Assembly: GCA_018195615.1 (NCBI GenBank)
Contig: JAGTPG010000001.1
Coordinates: 1,116,001-1,180,000, forward strand
DNA length: 64,000 nucleotides
Origin: Streptomyces tuirus
GTDB taxonomy: Bacteria; Actinomycetota; Actinomycetes; Streptomycetales; Streptomycetaceae
Direction: 5' to 3'
Numbering within the stretch: position 1 is the first letter of the stretch; each line of letters starts with the position of its first letter. Under the pieces are notes generated by a model that had not been told where the DNA came from, did no database searches, and was given only the letters and a program-made list of their open reading frames with translations. Below, piece by piece: positions 1-9,285 of the stretch. Both the position numbers and the translations under genes were made by a program.

Positions 1-350
1 TGCCGTGGTTCCAGCCTCAGCACCAGCACTTCGTGACCATGAGGAACCTGCGCCGGGCCCTCACCGAGCTGGGCTTCACGGTGGTGGCGACGGACCGCGA
101 GGAGTCCCATATCCCCGTGGACTTCACCGCGCTCGTAGGGCTGTACGTGCTGCGGCTGCTGCCGTTCCGCGACGAGCCCTGGCTGCCCCGGCCCCCGGGC
201 CGTCTCGGCACCGCGGTCACCAAGACGGTCTTCTGGGCGGGCATACCGTTCTGCTTCCCGATGTACGCCCTGGACCGGCTCCTCGCCCCGCTGATCCGCC
301 GCAGCCGCTTCTCCAACGCCTTCCGGGTGATCGCCCGCCGCGAGGAGTGA
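1..350 (+). CDS. SAM-dependent methyltransferase, C-terminal part
   Basis: This is the 3' end of a gene that enters from the left edge; the reading frame is open from base 3. The visible 115 residues include the segment HHFV-like (HQHFVTMRNLRRALTELGF), which is typical of the last strands of class I SAM-dependent methyltransferases (type 11/12), followed by a hydrophobic stretch (AGIPFCFPMYALDRLLAPL) that may be membrane-associated. The SAM-binding motif I lies outside the window, so the substrate cannot be judged. The stop TGA ends at 350. Confidence 0.6.
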   Translation, partial: PWFQPQHQHFVTMRNLRRALTELGFTVVATDREESHIPVDFTALVGLYVLRLLPFRDEPWLPRPPGRLGTAVTKTVFWAGIPFCFPMYALDRLLAPLIRRSRFSNAFRVIARREE

Positions 351-389
351 CCAGCCCAGCACGAGCTGGGACTGGAGAAGATGAAAGTC

Positions 390-473
390 CGCGACGGTCA
401 GCTGGCGGGGCAGGGAGACCCCGAGCAACTTCTCACCGCCTCGACACTCGCCCAGATCTGGCAACCGATGTGA
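390..473 (+). pseudogene. 3' remnant of zinc ABC ATPase aztA
   Basis: Twenty-seven codons plus the stop read as RDGQLAGQGDPEQLL followed by TASTLAQIWQPM. They match the last residues of the intact ATPase gene ending at 33465 with only a few changes, and the flanking bases also match. No Walker or signature motif remains. An ATG at 381 keeps the frame open but nothing suggests an independent gene. It is the left part of the duplicated segment described under 390..958. Confidence 0.85.
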
Positions 474-632
474 GGCGACAGCCCCACTGCCACAGGTCCG
501 GCCCGGCCCATGGCTCTCGCACGTCGACGAGCCCCCGCCGACGAGAGCCGAGGCACCCTTCGAGCGCTCTCGCGCAGCCCCGCACGGAGTCGGTTCACCG
601 AAGCAGTGGCTACCCGTAAATCCTGGTGGGCG

Positions 633-958
633 CTAGCGGGCCGCCTGAAACGTACGCCGGTAAGCCTGGGGTGAGACGCCGATGGCCGCGTGCAGGTGCT
701 GGCGCAGGGAGGTGCCCGTGGCGAAGCCGACCCGGCCGGCGATCCGGTCCACCGACAGGTCGCTGGACTCCAACAGGTCCCGGGCTCGGGTGACGCGGTG
801 CTGGATGAGCCAGCGGCCGGGGCTGAGGCCCACCTCGCCGCTGAAGCGGCGGGCGAAGGTGCGCCGGCTCATCCGGGCGTGGGCGGCGAGGTCGGCGAGC
901 GTCAGCGGTTCGTCGAGGCGTTCCAGGGCCCAGGCGCGGGTGGCGGCCGTGCCGTTCT
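633..958 (-). pseudogene. 3' remnant of GlxA-type AraC regulator
   Basis: The last ~107 codons, from about TAATRAWALERL to YRRTFQAAR, correspond to the AraC-type helix-turn-helix domain of the intact regulator at 33511-34458, with scattered substitutions. The N-terminal DJ-1/PfpI-like sensor half is absent: upstream of about 958 the frame stays open for another 94 codons but the sequence no longer resembles the family. A truncated HTH protein could in theory be made from an upstream start, but the junction looks like a breakpoint. Confidence 0.8.
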
Positions 959-1554
959 GTTTACAGTCCCTCCGAAGAGGTGAGCCTGCGCGAGTCGCAG
1001 AAAAGGACAGGTCAAAAGCCCTATGCCGACTCACTGTCCCGTGCGTGAGCGCGCAGAGCTTCATGCGCAACAGTTGGCGGGGCCGAGTGGCTGACCGGCC
1101 TGTGCTTTCGGCGGTTGGAGAAGGTAGGTGGTCCCGCTCGAGGGTCATGAGGTCGAGTGCTGCCCATCTGCCGCTGGGCGAAGACCCGGCTGCGGGAAGC
1201 AGGCGGGCCGACGGGCGGGCTTGCCTGATCAGCGACACCTGAAACGAGACAGCCGACCTGGAGAGACAGCTGCCCCTTTCTCGTTCTTGCCGCCCTCGCC
1301 TGCCGCGTGCCGGCCCCCTTGCCTGTTCGAAACCACCGCTGTCCCATCCCAGCGCTGCGCCGGACGTTGCGCAGGTGAGTGACGCTCGGTCAAGTGGTTC
1401 GAGTATGGCCGTCCGCCTGTTCGGGATCTCTCGGACAGGGTCTGACCTCGGGAGACGACCGGTTGACCATCCTGTTGAACAGCGAGCCGCTCCTTACGCT
1501 GGGTCCCAAGGGGCGCCCGCCCCTGTGACGAACTCGAGGCGGAGGAGCACTGCC
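959..1554. other. No recognisable gene
   Basis: Several frames are open, as expected at this GC content, but none has third-position bias with a recognisable product. The segment holds the breakpoint of the duplicated fragment on its left side and the ribosome-binding site of the lectin gene (GGAGGAG at 1541-1547) on its right. Confidence 0.5.
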
Positions 1555-2034
1555 GTGACGGACCTCGTACTGCTCGCGGGCGGATCGGTGACGATGACCC
1601 ACCACGTCACCGGCACCTACTTCATGTGCAACGACTGGCACGACGGCGTCGGCAACCACACCCAGACCTGGGCACAGGATCCGTTCGCCAAGGACAACAC
1701 CTCGCATCGGTGGTTCCTGCGGCAGAACGCCGGCGGCACCGTGCGCATCGAGTCGTACGCCAACCACCGCTGCCTCACCGCCGGGGCCAACCCGTCCGAC
1801 GTCGTGACCCTGCGGGAAAGCTCCGACAGCCTCAACCAGCACTGGCGGCTGGTTGCCCATGCGGAGCGAGGCAACGACTTCTACCTGGTCTCGGTCGTGC
1901 ACCCGCGCTACGCCCTGGCCATCGCCGATCACCTCCAGGGCAACGACCGGCTGGTCGGCCTGACTCGTATGTGGGGCGGCCCCAACCTCTCCCAGCTGTG
2001 GCGGATCTACCCCTCGTCAGAAGACCAGGACTGA
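1555..2034 (+). CDS. Ricin-type beta-trefoil lectin domain protein
   Basis: A 159-residue protein with repeated aromatic motifs of the ricin B / beta-trefoil type, for example SHRWFLR, NQHWRL and the terminal SQLWRIYP, which fit the QxW pattern of carbohydrate-binding trefoils. No signal peptide is evident with the chosen start. GTG 1555 is preferred because GGAGGAG lies seven bases upstream; the frame is open further upstream to 1375 but that part is compositionally unlike a coding region. Likely role is sugar binding; the ligand is unknown. A strong terminator follows at 2075. Confidence 0.7.
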   Translation: MTDLVLLAGGSVTMTHHVTGTYFMCNDWHDGVGNHTQTWAQDPFAKDNTSHRWFLRQNAGGTVRIESYANHRCLTAGANPSDVVTLRESSDSLNQHWRLVAHAERGNDFYLVSVVHPRYALAIADHLQGNDRLVGLTRMWGGPNLSQLWRIYPSSEDQD

Positions 2035-2074
2035 CACCCGCCGAGCACGCTTCGAAGACATCTTCGGCGGACAT

Positions 2075-2118
2075 GCATGACAAGCCCGCCCTCCCGTCGG
2101 AGGGCGGGCATGTCATGC
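2075..2118. terminator. Strong intrinsic hairpin after the lectin gene
   Basis: A 20-base left arm (2075-2094) pairs with a 20-base right arm (2099-2118) with one mismatch and a CGTC loop. The stem is very GC-rich (core AGCCCGCCCTCC / GGAGGGCGGGC). As usual in Streptomyces there is no obvious U tract. It follows the lectin stop by 40 bases and probably also stops traffic from the minus-strand ABC genes. Confidence 0.8.
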
Positions 2119-2399
2119 GGTTCGTCTCCGGCAGGCAGTCAGGGCAGGCGACGTCGGCGGCTCGGAGGATGGCCGCGAAAACCGCTGCTCCGGTTGCGGA
2201 CTGAGACGGACGTCTGATCGAGCCTATGACCAACAAGCGATGCGCGACACGTCGGCCTCAGCCGTCTGGAGCACCCTCCGCCCCGTCCTCGCCAATACCC
2301 CGCGGGCCTGAAGCCAAGTCGTCTCTCGCGTGGTTGAGGAGACGGTGGCGGGCCGAGACGCACCGGTCATAGCTGCTGACCCGGACACGCTCGCCGTGA

Positions 2400-3191
2400 T
2401 CACACCGTCTGGGCCCTCGCCTTGCGCGGCAACGGGGAGCGGGAAGGGCGCTGGATGTGGAGGACGAGCAGCGCCAGGGCGCCGGTTGCCGCGGACCAGG
2501 TGAGGGTGAGCAGGCCGTGGGACCAGGGGATGTGCGGGGTGAGGGCTGAGCTCAGTGCCAGCTGGTTCACGCCGTACAGGGGAAGCGCGGACACGCCCGC
2601 CACGTCCATGAGCGTGTTGAAGACGGGGTTCTGCAGGCCGGTGTCGACCAGGCTGAGCATGATGATGAGGAAGAAGCCCTCCAGCTCGCCGCGGACGAGC
2701 GAGCCGAGCAGAAGGCCGATGCCGCCGTAGGCGAGGCCGGCGCCTGCAAGGGCCAGCGCCAGGGGTGCCGCGTGGCGTACGGGCAGGGAGATCCGCAGCA
2801 GGATCGTGGTGTACAAGGCCAGCGCGGCGGCGGTGAGGGCGACGGCGGCGAGCTTCGCCGTCAGCATCGGCAGCCGGGGATACCCGGCGAGCAGCAGACG
2901 GCGGTCCAACTGCCGCGACAGGAAGGTCTCGGTGAAGGTGATGAAGCCGGCGACCATGGTGACAGCGCCCAGCGCACTGGCCACCTGCCCCACCTGGCCG
3001 GCCGGGGCGGAGACAGGGGCGCTGATCGTGTCCAGCGAGATGCGCACCACTTGGTCGGAGGTGCACAGCCGTGCCACGGTGATCCAGACGGGGATGAACG
3101 CGACCGCCAGAACGAGGGCCAGCCGGTTGCGCAGGTGGCCCAGCAGAGTGCAGCGCAGCAGTTGGGTGAATGCCGTCCAGGAGGGCCTCAT
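2400..3191 (-). CDS. ABC-2 type transporter permease
   Basis: A 263-residue integral membrane protein with about six hydrophobic segments (for example LALVLAVAFIPVWITVA, GAVTMVAGFITFTETFL, LTAAALALYTTILL and ALALAGAGLAYGGIGLLLG). Its start codon overlaps the stop of the ATPase gene upstream by four bases (ATGA), so the two are translationally coupled and form one exporter: an ATPase dimer with two copies of this permease. Substrate unknown; the family covers drug, polysaccharide and peptide export. The short tail is basic (RPSRSPLPRKARAQ). Confidence 0.75.
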   Translation of the reverse strand: MRPSWTAFTQLLRCTLLGHLRNRLALVLAVAFIPVWITVARLCTSDQVVRISLDTISAPVSAPAGQVGQVASALGAVTMVAGFITFTETFLSRQLDRRLLLAGYPRLPMLTAKLAAVALTAAALALYTTILLRISLPVRHAAPLALALAGAGLAYGGIGLLLGSLVRGELEGFFLIIMLSLVDTGLQNPVFNTLMDVAGVSALPLYGVNQLALSSALTPHIPWSHGLLTLTWSAATGALALLVLHIQRPSRSPLPRKARAQTV

Positions 3192-3823
3192 CGGACGGTC
3201 TCCTCGAAGTGCAGACGGCCCTGGCGCAGGTGAGCGATCGCGTCGAAGTGGTGCAAGTCGTGCAGCAGGTGAGACACCACGATGATCGACCGGCCTCGGT
3301 CACGCAGGTCGGCGGCCAGGGTCCAGAACCGCTGATGGGTGTCCCAGTCGAAGCCCTGGTAGGGCTCGTCCAGGACAAGCAGCTGAGGATCGTGCATGAG
3401 AGCGATCAGCAGGTTCAGCTTCTGCCGCGTTCCACCGCTGAGTTCGCCGACCTGCTGTCGTCGGCAGTCGCTCAGTGCCAGCAGTTCCATCAGCTCGTCG
3501 GCGCGTTCCAGGGTCGGCAGCCGGTAGGCCGTCCGGAACAGCCGCAGATGCTGTCCGACGGTGAATGCGTCGTTCAGCACGGCCCGTTGCGGGCAGTACC
3601 CCACTGCCCCGGTCCGTGTCACCGTTCCGCGGTCGGGTGCGAGGTGTCCTACGGCGATCTGGAGCAGAGTGCTCTTCCCCGCGCCGTTCTCGCCGACGAC
3701 TCCGACCAGCGTCCCGGCGGCCACGTCGAGGTCCACGTCGCGCAGGACCTGCCTGCGGCCGTACGCCTTGTGGACTCCGCTGATCCGCAGCCGTGGCCGG
3801 TGTCGCGTGGTTGCTGACGTCAC
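3188..3823 (-). CDS. ABC transporter ATP-binding protein
   Basis: A 211-residue ATPase with Walker A GENGAGKST near residue 44, Q-loop region around CPQRAVL, signature LSGGTRQKL, Walker B LLVLDEP and the switch histidine in VVSHLLHD. GTG at 3823 is chosen as start because GAGGGA stands six bases upstream; the frame is open further but has no family resemblance there. It is the first gene of a two-gene exporter with the permease at 2400-3191, overlapping it by four bases. Substrate unknown. Confidence 0.8.
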   Translation of the reverse strand: MTSATTRHRPRLRISGVHKAYGRRQVLRDVDLDVAAGTLVGVVGENGAGKSTLLQIAVGHLAPDRGTVTRTGAVGYCPQRAVLNDAFTVGQHLRLFRTAYRLPTLERADELMELLALSDCRRQQVGELSGGTRQKLNLLIALMHDPQLLVLDEPYQGFDWDTHQRFWTLAADLRDRGRSIIVVSHLLHDLHHFDAIAHLRQGRLHFEETVR

Positions 3824-4108
3824 ATGAGTCCCTCGGAAGATCGGACAGGTGGAGCGAGCCGACCGCGGGAAAGCCCGCCACGGTGGCCGGGGCCGCGCGG
3901 GCTGACGTTTCCCGGCCTGCCCGGCACAAGACGGCTCAGCCACCTCCGGCCCGGACGGTCCGGCCTTGGGCGTGCCGGACCCGCCGTGCGAGGCGGCGCG
4001 CTGCCGTCCTTCCAACGACTGGCACCGGCCGGTGTAACGGCGGTGCTTGCTGTTCCCCACCCGTAAGTCGGGCGTGACGTGCGCCGCGGTCCGCCGTTGT
4101 AGGAATCG

Positions 4109-5365
4109 ATGCCCCCGACACCACAGCCAGACTTGAGTGCTCCTGCGATCGTGATCGGAGCCGGCCCCACGGCTTGGCGGCCGCCGCGCTGCTGAACCGC
4201 TCCGGAGAGCCGGCCGTGATCCTCGAACGGTCGGACCGCGTAGGAGCCAGATGGGCGCAGCGCTACGACCATCTGCGCCTGCACACCACCCCGGCACCTC
4301 GAAACTCCCCGGCCTGCCGGTGCCACGCCAGGCCGGCCCGTGGGTGAGCCGGGACGACTACGTGCGCTACCTGGAAACCTACGCCGCCCACCACCGGCTC
4401 GACGTCCGGCTGACCACCCCGGTGCTGAGCGTCCAGCGGGCCGAACCCGGCTCGGGCCCCCGGTGGCTGGTCCACACCCCGGACGGCCCCGTCCCCAGCG
4501 ACACGGTCGTGGTGGCCACCGGCCGCTGCCACGCCCCGCACATCCCCGACTGGCCCGGGCGTACGGCCTTCACCGGCACGCTGCTGCACTCGGCCCGCTA
4601 CCGCTCTCCGGCGCCCTACCGGGGGCAGCACGTCCTGGTGGTCGGCGCCGGCAACAGCGGTACCGAGATCGCGAGCGTCCTCGCCGGGGCCGGGGCCGCA
4701 CGGGTACAGATCTCCATCCGTACCCCGCCCAACATCCTGCCCCGCTCCAGCGCCCGATGGCACGCGGTCGGCCGGCTGACGGAAGTCCTTCCGCTGGCCT
4801 GGCGCGACCGCACCTCCCTGCTCACGCAACGGGTCGCGGTGCCCGACCTGACCTCGCGCGGACTGCCCGGCCCCGCACGGGCCTGTACACCCGTAACGCC
4901 CGCGAGGGGGTCAACCCGGTGCTCGACCACGGCTTCGTGGACGCCGTGCGCTCGGGGCGGGTCGAGCCGGTCGCAGCCGTCCGGGCATTCGACGGGCCCG
5001 ACGTGGTACTGGCCGACGGCACCCGACTGCGGCCCGACACGGTCATCGCCGCCACCGGATACCGCACCAACCTCCACGCCCTGGTGGGGTCGCTGGGCGT
5101 ACTCGACGAGGACGGACTCCCCCTCGTCGTCGGCGCGGAAACCCATTCCGCTGCCCCGCGCCTGTATTTCGCCGGCTACACCAATCCCCTCACCGGGGTT
5201 CTCCGCCAGGCGGGCATCGAGGCGCGCGCCATCGCCCACGCGGTCCGCCGTGAGAAGGCCCGACCGACCCTTCCCGCCCCTCGGGGCATGCTCCGAGCTG
5301 ACGGAGTTTCGGAAGTCCGACCCTTCAGCGCTTGTTCCCTGCAGGGCGATTGGACGCCGCGGTGA
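4109..5365 (+). CDS. Flavin-containing monooxygenase (three undercalls)
   Basis: Three frame changes break this gene as sequenced, near 4170, 4290 and 4870. Each is repaired by one extra C in a C run (giving GAGPHGLAAAALL, LHTTPGTSKLPGLP and GLPRPRTGLYTRNAREG), after which a 419-residue protein results. It has an N-terminal FAD Rossmann motif GAGPHGL, a central NADPH Rossmann motif VVGAGNSGTEIA and the C-terminal ATGYRTN motif of class B flavoprotein monooxygenases. ATG 4109 follows AGGA by six bases. It would hydroxylate or oxygenate a small lipophilic substrate, unknown here. The frame changes are probably assembly errors rather than a dead gene. Confidence 0.75.
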
Positions 5366-6025
5366 CAAGCATGGATGTTACGGCGGAGAGCAGCGCAGGC
5401 GCATGGATGGGGTGACCGCGTTCGATCCAGGCCGTCCCGCTCGTTCCGCGTCGGTTCGGTGGCGGTGCGAGGGGAGCGGCCTGATCGACGTGCTCTCCTG
5501 CACGCGTGCGGGGAGGCACCTTCACGCTTCCCGGACTCGGCCGCTGTTCGATGGCCACTGATGCGGCCACCCCGCGCGGGACCGACGGCCTGATCTGCAC
5601 CAGCACCTCATGGGAAACCACTGGACGATGGCGTGATCGGCCAGGACGACCGACCCTGGTGCGCCGGTAGGCCAGCGCCGGAGGGCCCGAGCCAACCGGT
5701 GGAGGGCTGCGGCCGGGCCGTGGATCCATGGGGCGAGAAATGCTCGACAGGCCCTATGAAGACATGCTCGGTGAGGTCTGACCAGCGACGCACCGCCCCT
5801 CGCCAGCGGTCGACACAGTGTGATCAGGGCACAGCGGTCAGCACTCACAGAAGTCAGGCCAAAACACCCGTGGGACTACCCACAGACACCGACCTGGCAC
5901 ATCGCACGGCAGACCGCGCCCGGGGCCCGGCCGACGACGGCATTGGCGTTCGGGTGTGTGGTCGATCTAGGCTGCGTCGGTTTGTGCCGTTCACGGCGGC
6001 AGCCCATCGACGGAGAGGAAAGCCG
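5366..6025. other. Intergenic region, no recognisable gene
   Basis: About 660 bases without a supported gene. The right end has a possible promoter for the phosphatase gene: a TAGGCT-type -10 near 5969-5974 and the ribosome-binding GAGAGG before 6026. Confidence 0.45.
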
Positions 6026-7507
6026 ATGATGCAGCATGCGTCGGCCACCGACCCGGCTCCCGGGCGCCGCCCCGAGCTGGTCCCGACCCCGATGTGGAGG
6101 CGACCCGTATCGCGGCGGTGCGCCGCTACGACATCCTCGACACTCCGCCCGACGGGGCGTTCGACCGGGTGGCGGCAATGGCCGCCCGGCTCTTCGACGT
6201 GCCGGTGGCCACCGTCACGATCGTGGACACCGACCGCATCTGGTTCAAGGCCGCCCACGGCCTGGAGGGTGTCGCCGAGATCGGTCGTGATCCGGGCCTG
6301 TGCGGCTCGGCGATCCTGCGCGATGACACGATGGTCATCCCGACACCCTCAAGGACCCCGTCGCGGCGGACAACCCGCTCGTCGCCGGAGAAATGGGCGT
6401 GCGCTTCTACGCCGCCGCACCGATCACCACCCCCGACGGGCACAAGCTGGGCACGGTCAACGTCCTCGACACCCGGCCGCGCTCGATCACCGAGCAGGAC
6501 ACCGCCACCCTGGCCGATCTCGCCGCGATCGTGCTGGACGAGATGGAGCTGCGGCTGTCGGCGCTACGCGCCCTGCGCGACGAGCAGGCCCGCCGGGAGG
6601 CGGAGAAGCGGCACGCCGAGGCGGAACGGGCGCGAGCCGAGGCGGAGCGGGCGGCGCGGGAGAAGGCGGAGCAGGACAAGGCCGCCATCGTCGCGTTCGC
6701 CTCCACCCTCCAGCGCACCCTGCTGCCCCGGCCCTTCCCGTGGTGCCGGGCCTGGAACTGGCCTGCCACTACCGCACCGCCTCCGCCCACGACGTGGGCG
6801 GCGACTTCTACGACGTCTTCCCCCTTGAGGGCGACCGGTGGGCGTTTTTCCTCGGTGACGTGTGCGGCAAAGGCCCCGAGGCGGCGACCGTCACCGCCCT
6901 GGCCCGCCACACCCTGCGCGCCGCGGCCCAGATCAACGCCGACCCCGTCACCGTGCTGAGCGCGCTCAACACCATGCTGCTCACCGACGTCACCGCCGGC
7001 CGCCGCTTCTGCACCGTCGTCCTCGGCCTCCTGGAGCCCCGGGAGGACGGCGGCTTCACCGTCACCGTCGCAACCGGCGGCCACCCGCCGGCCTACCACG
7101 TGCGCCCCGACGACAGCGGCGGAGTCTGGGTGCGGGCCGTACATCTCAAGGGCGGCATGCTCGTCGGCGCCTTTCCCCAGGCGCCCTTCGCCCAGACCAC
7201 GTTCTCGCTGACGGCCGGGGAAAGCCTGTTCCTCTACACCGACGGGCTGATCGAAGCCCGCACCACCGAGGGCGCCATGCTCGGTGACGACGGACTGACC
7301 GGCTTCCTCCACCAGCGCACCGGACCCGTCACCGCCACCTCCCTGGTCGAGGACAGCATCACCCTGCTGGCCTCGCTGCCCGACAGAGCCGGCGACGACG
7401 TGGCCCTGCTGGCCCTGTCCGTCCCCCACCCTCACACCACACCCGACGGCAGTGTCGCTGCCACCGCCCGCACCGCCGCCGCGCCCGAACACTTCGGCCA
7501 GGAGTGA
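6026..7507 (+). CDS. GAF-domain PP2C phosphatase, RsbU type (three undercalls)
   Basis: As sequenced the gene is broken near 6090, 6345 and 6745; one extra C at each place restores 494 residues. Order: GAF sensor domain (residues ~25-165, RYDILDTPPDGAFDRVA to SITEQDTATLADLA), a charged coiled coil rich in Arg/Glu/Ala (~190-235, EAEKRHAEAERARAEAERAA), then a SpoIIE/PP2C catalytic domain with DVGGDFYDVF, GDVCGKG and DDVALL metal-binding motifs. It should dephosphorylate an anti-anti-sigma factor, and the next gene, overlapping its stop by four bases, is exactly that. Together they form a partner-switching signal module. Confidence 0.85.
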   Translation: MMQHASATDPAPGRRPELVPTPMWRRPVSRRCAATTSSTLRPTGRSTGWRQWPPGSSTCRWPPSRSWTPTASGSRPPTAWRVSPRSVVIRACAARRSCAMTRWSSRHPQGPRRGGQPARRRRNGRALLRRRTDHHPRRAQAGHGQRPRHPAALDHRAGHRHPGRSRRDRAGRDGAAAVGATRPARRAGPPGGGEAARRGGTGASRGGAGGAGEGGAGQGRHRRVRLHPPAHPAAPALPVVPGLELACHYRTASAHDVGGDFYDVFPLEGDRWAFFLGDVCGKGPEAATVTALARHTLRAAAQINADPVTVLSALNTMLLTDVTAGRRFCTVVLGLLEPREDGGFTVTVATGGHPPAYHVRPDDSGGVWVRAVHLKGGMLVGAFPQAPFAQTTFSLTAGESLFLYTDGLIEARTTEGAMLGDDGLTGFLHQRTGPVTATSLVEDSITLLASLPDRAGDDVALLALSVPHPHTTPDGSVAATARTAAAPEHFGQE

Positions 7508-7998
7508 TGACCGACGTGACCGACACGCTGCAGCTGACCGTCCAGCACCCCCGTCCCGGCCTCGCGATCGCCACCGTCGCCGGAGACGTGGACACGCGCA
7601 CCGCGGACACCCTGCGCCACGAAGCCTCGGGAATCATCGAGCAGGGCTCTCCGAATCTGGTTCTGGACCTGTCACAGGTCGGCTTTTGCGACTCCGCCGG
7701 TCTGAGCGCGCTCATCGGCCTCTGGCACGCCGCCCAGGCGGCGGGCGGTGCACTCCGACTCGCCGACGTCCCCGACCGCCTGATGCGGATGCTGGTCCTC
7801 ACCGGTGTCGACGCAGTCCTGCCGGTCCACGCGACCACCGCCGAAGCAGTCACCACCATGGCCGACGTCCCGTCCACCAGTGCCGGCGAGCACGGCTCGA
7901 TCATCCGCGTTTCCGCAGGTGGCGGGACCGGTGAGCCGACCGGGGTGGAGCCCATTGCCTGCGACAGCGCGTACGACCCCTCTGTCGACCTGAGCTGA
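7507..7998 (+). CDS. STAS-domain anti-anti-sigma factor
   Basis: A 163-residue protein whose first ~115 residues form a STAS domain with the conserved phosphoacceptor Ser63 in FCDSAGLSAL. Its ATG overlaps the stop of the GAF-PP2C gene (ATGA). By analogy with RsbV/SpoIIAA, the dephosphorylated form would bind an anti-sigma kinase and free a sigma factor. A ~45-residue C-terminal tail after the STAS fold is unusual and probably disordered. No anti-sigma kinase gene is visible in the window, so the partner is encoded elsewhere. Confidence 0.85.
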   Translation: MTDVTDTLQLTVQHPRPGLAIATVAGDVDTRTADTLRHEASGIIEQGSPNLVLDLSQVGFCDSAGLSALIGLWHAAQAAGGALRLADVPDRLMRMLVLTGVDAVLPVHATTAEAVTTMADVPSTSAGEHGSIIRVSAGGGTGEPTGVEPIACDSAYDPSVDLS

Positions 7999-8414
7999 TC
8001 GCTCGCGATCTGTCGACGTGCTGCTGACGAAAGACGCGGGATGGCGAGTCATGGTGCCGCCTTATCCCGGCATCCGCTGCCTGCCGGGCCTATTCGGCGT
8101 GAGGGCGCTCGATGGCCAGGGCGGCCGTGTCTGGCGGGACTGCGCGTCCATCACGGCGCACCGATCAGTCCAGCGCCAGGTGCATCCGCACGATCAGGCC
8201 CTACGACCGCCGCCTGCTGGCACCCGACGTCCTCGACGTGCTGACGGGCGCCTGGGGCGCTCGGCACATAACCGGTGCGGAGCGCCTGCTGGAGTACTCC
8301 ACCCGCAGCTCCACGGGCGTGTGCCAGCGGGCCCCGCCCCGGTCCGTGACCAGGTGCCCCGAAGCACCAGGCCGTCAGCGGCAACTGCTCGAAGGCGAAG
8401 CCGAGAGCTGGGGA
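7999..8414. other. No recognisable gene
   Basis: About 415 bases between the STAS gene and the CorA remnant. Open frames exist on both strands but none is recognisable. Confidence 0.4.
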
Positions 8415-8688
8415 GGTCGGCAATGTCCTGGAAGTAGACGGCCAACACCCTGTCCACGCCGGGGACGCGGCGTCCGGCGAGGTCGCGCGGCGGCGCGACG
8501 GTGCGCCGGAGCTCGACGAGTTCGCGTTTGAGCTGGTAGGTGCGGCCGACGTCATGGCCTGCGTCGAAGGAGAAAGCGTCGTTCGCGACCTCGTCGGCAT
8601 CGGCCCCAGCGCGGTGACGACATCGAGGTACTGATCGACGACCGTGTCGGCGATGGCGTGCAGGACGCCCATGCGCGAGACGTGCCAT
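8415..8688 (-). pseudogene. CorA-type magnesium transporter fragment
   Basis: Read from 8672 leftwards the product starts MGVLHAIADTVVDQYLDVV and, after one added G near 8607, continues GADADEVANDAFSF, TYQLKRELVELRRTV and DRVLAVYFQDIADL. This is the middle of the cytoplasmic domain of actinobacterial CorA proteins. The N-terminal third and the membrane segment with the GMN motif are both missing, so it cannot transport. Both ends stop abruptly at unrelated sequence. Confidence 0.65.
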
Positions 8689-9148
8689 GACTCGCTCCTC
8701 TCAAATGATCGAGTCCCTACCGAACCCGGAACGGTTCACTGCTACCAGATCCGCCTCGCAAAGTCCTGACCTCGACGTTCAGCCCCAACTCATCTCTCAG
8801 CGGGGCTGAACGTCACGGTCACAGCAGGCACATGGGCACCGGGGGGACATCTCACGTCGACCAGGCACTCGCACGCCCTCTTACGAGACCGGTGCCGCCC
8901 GGTGCCCTCGGAGCACCCACGGCTTGGCGGATGCTGGCGCCCGCGAGCGTCGGGCGAACGACTTTGGTTCACGCGTCGCCGAGGCACACGCGTCCCTCTG
9001 ACACGCGAAATCGACATTCGGGATGTCGCAACGCCTCCTGGAAGGCCGTGGCCCCACAGGGCCGCACCGGAGGGGCGTGCACGCCGAGCACCGACTCGGG
9101 CGCATGGACGCACCAGCCGGCGGGCGCGTCGGGAACCGGAACGGCACC
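8689..9148. other. No recognisable gene
   Basis: About 460 bases with no supportable coding region, promoter or repeat. Confidence 0.4.
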
Positions 9149-9208
9149 TCATCTGCCCGGCCGGATATTGCGGTTGACCCGGAAGAGGTTGTCCCGGTCG
9201 TACTCTGC
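9149..9208 (-). pseudogene. C-terminal scrap of BBE-type FAD oxidoreductase
   Basis: The last 19 codons before a TGA read AEYDRDNLFRVNRNIRPGR, which is the characteristic end of berberine-bridge-enzyme-type FAD-linked oxidoreductases (YDPxNLFRxNxNI). Nothing upstream resembles the family, so only the tail survives. Confidence 0.6.
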
Positions 9209-9285
9209 CGAAGACGTCGAGCTCGCCGGAGCGCCCACGGTGACCCGGTGGGGATTGCGGGCCCAAAGGCGGGCAGGTCTCGATC

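Larger units (their letters stand above)
390..958. repeat. Decayed duplicate of the aztA-glxA junction
   Basis: Bases 390-510 and 622-958 repeat the region 33387-33850, where the 3' end of an ABC ATPase gene meets the 3' end of a GlxA-type AraC gene in tail-to-tail orientation. Identity is high (roughly nine bases in ten by eye). The copy here carries about 110 extra bases between the two gene tails and has lost nine bases near 949. The copy ends abruptly near 958, inside what would be the linker of the regulator. Confidence 0.8.

Noticed and set aside
2224..3378. A long frame overlapping the ABC permease on the same strand
   Set aside because: It is a shifted reading of the permease; the frame giving hydrophobic helices and a coupled start is the real gene.
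5387..5561. Open frame after the monooxygenase (DGVTAFDPGRPARSASV)
   Set aside because: No ribosome site, poor third-position bias and no recognisable family.
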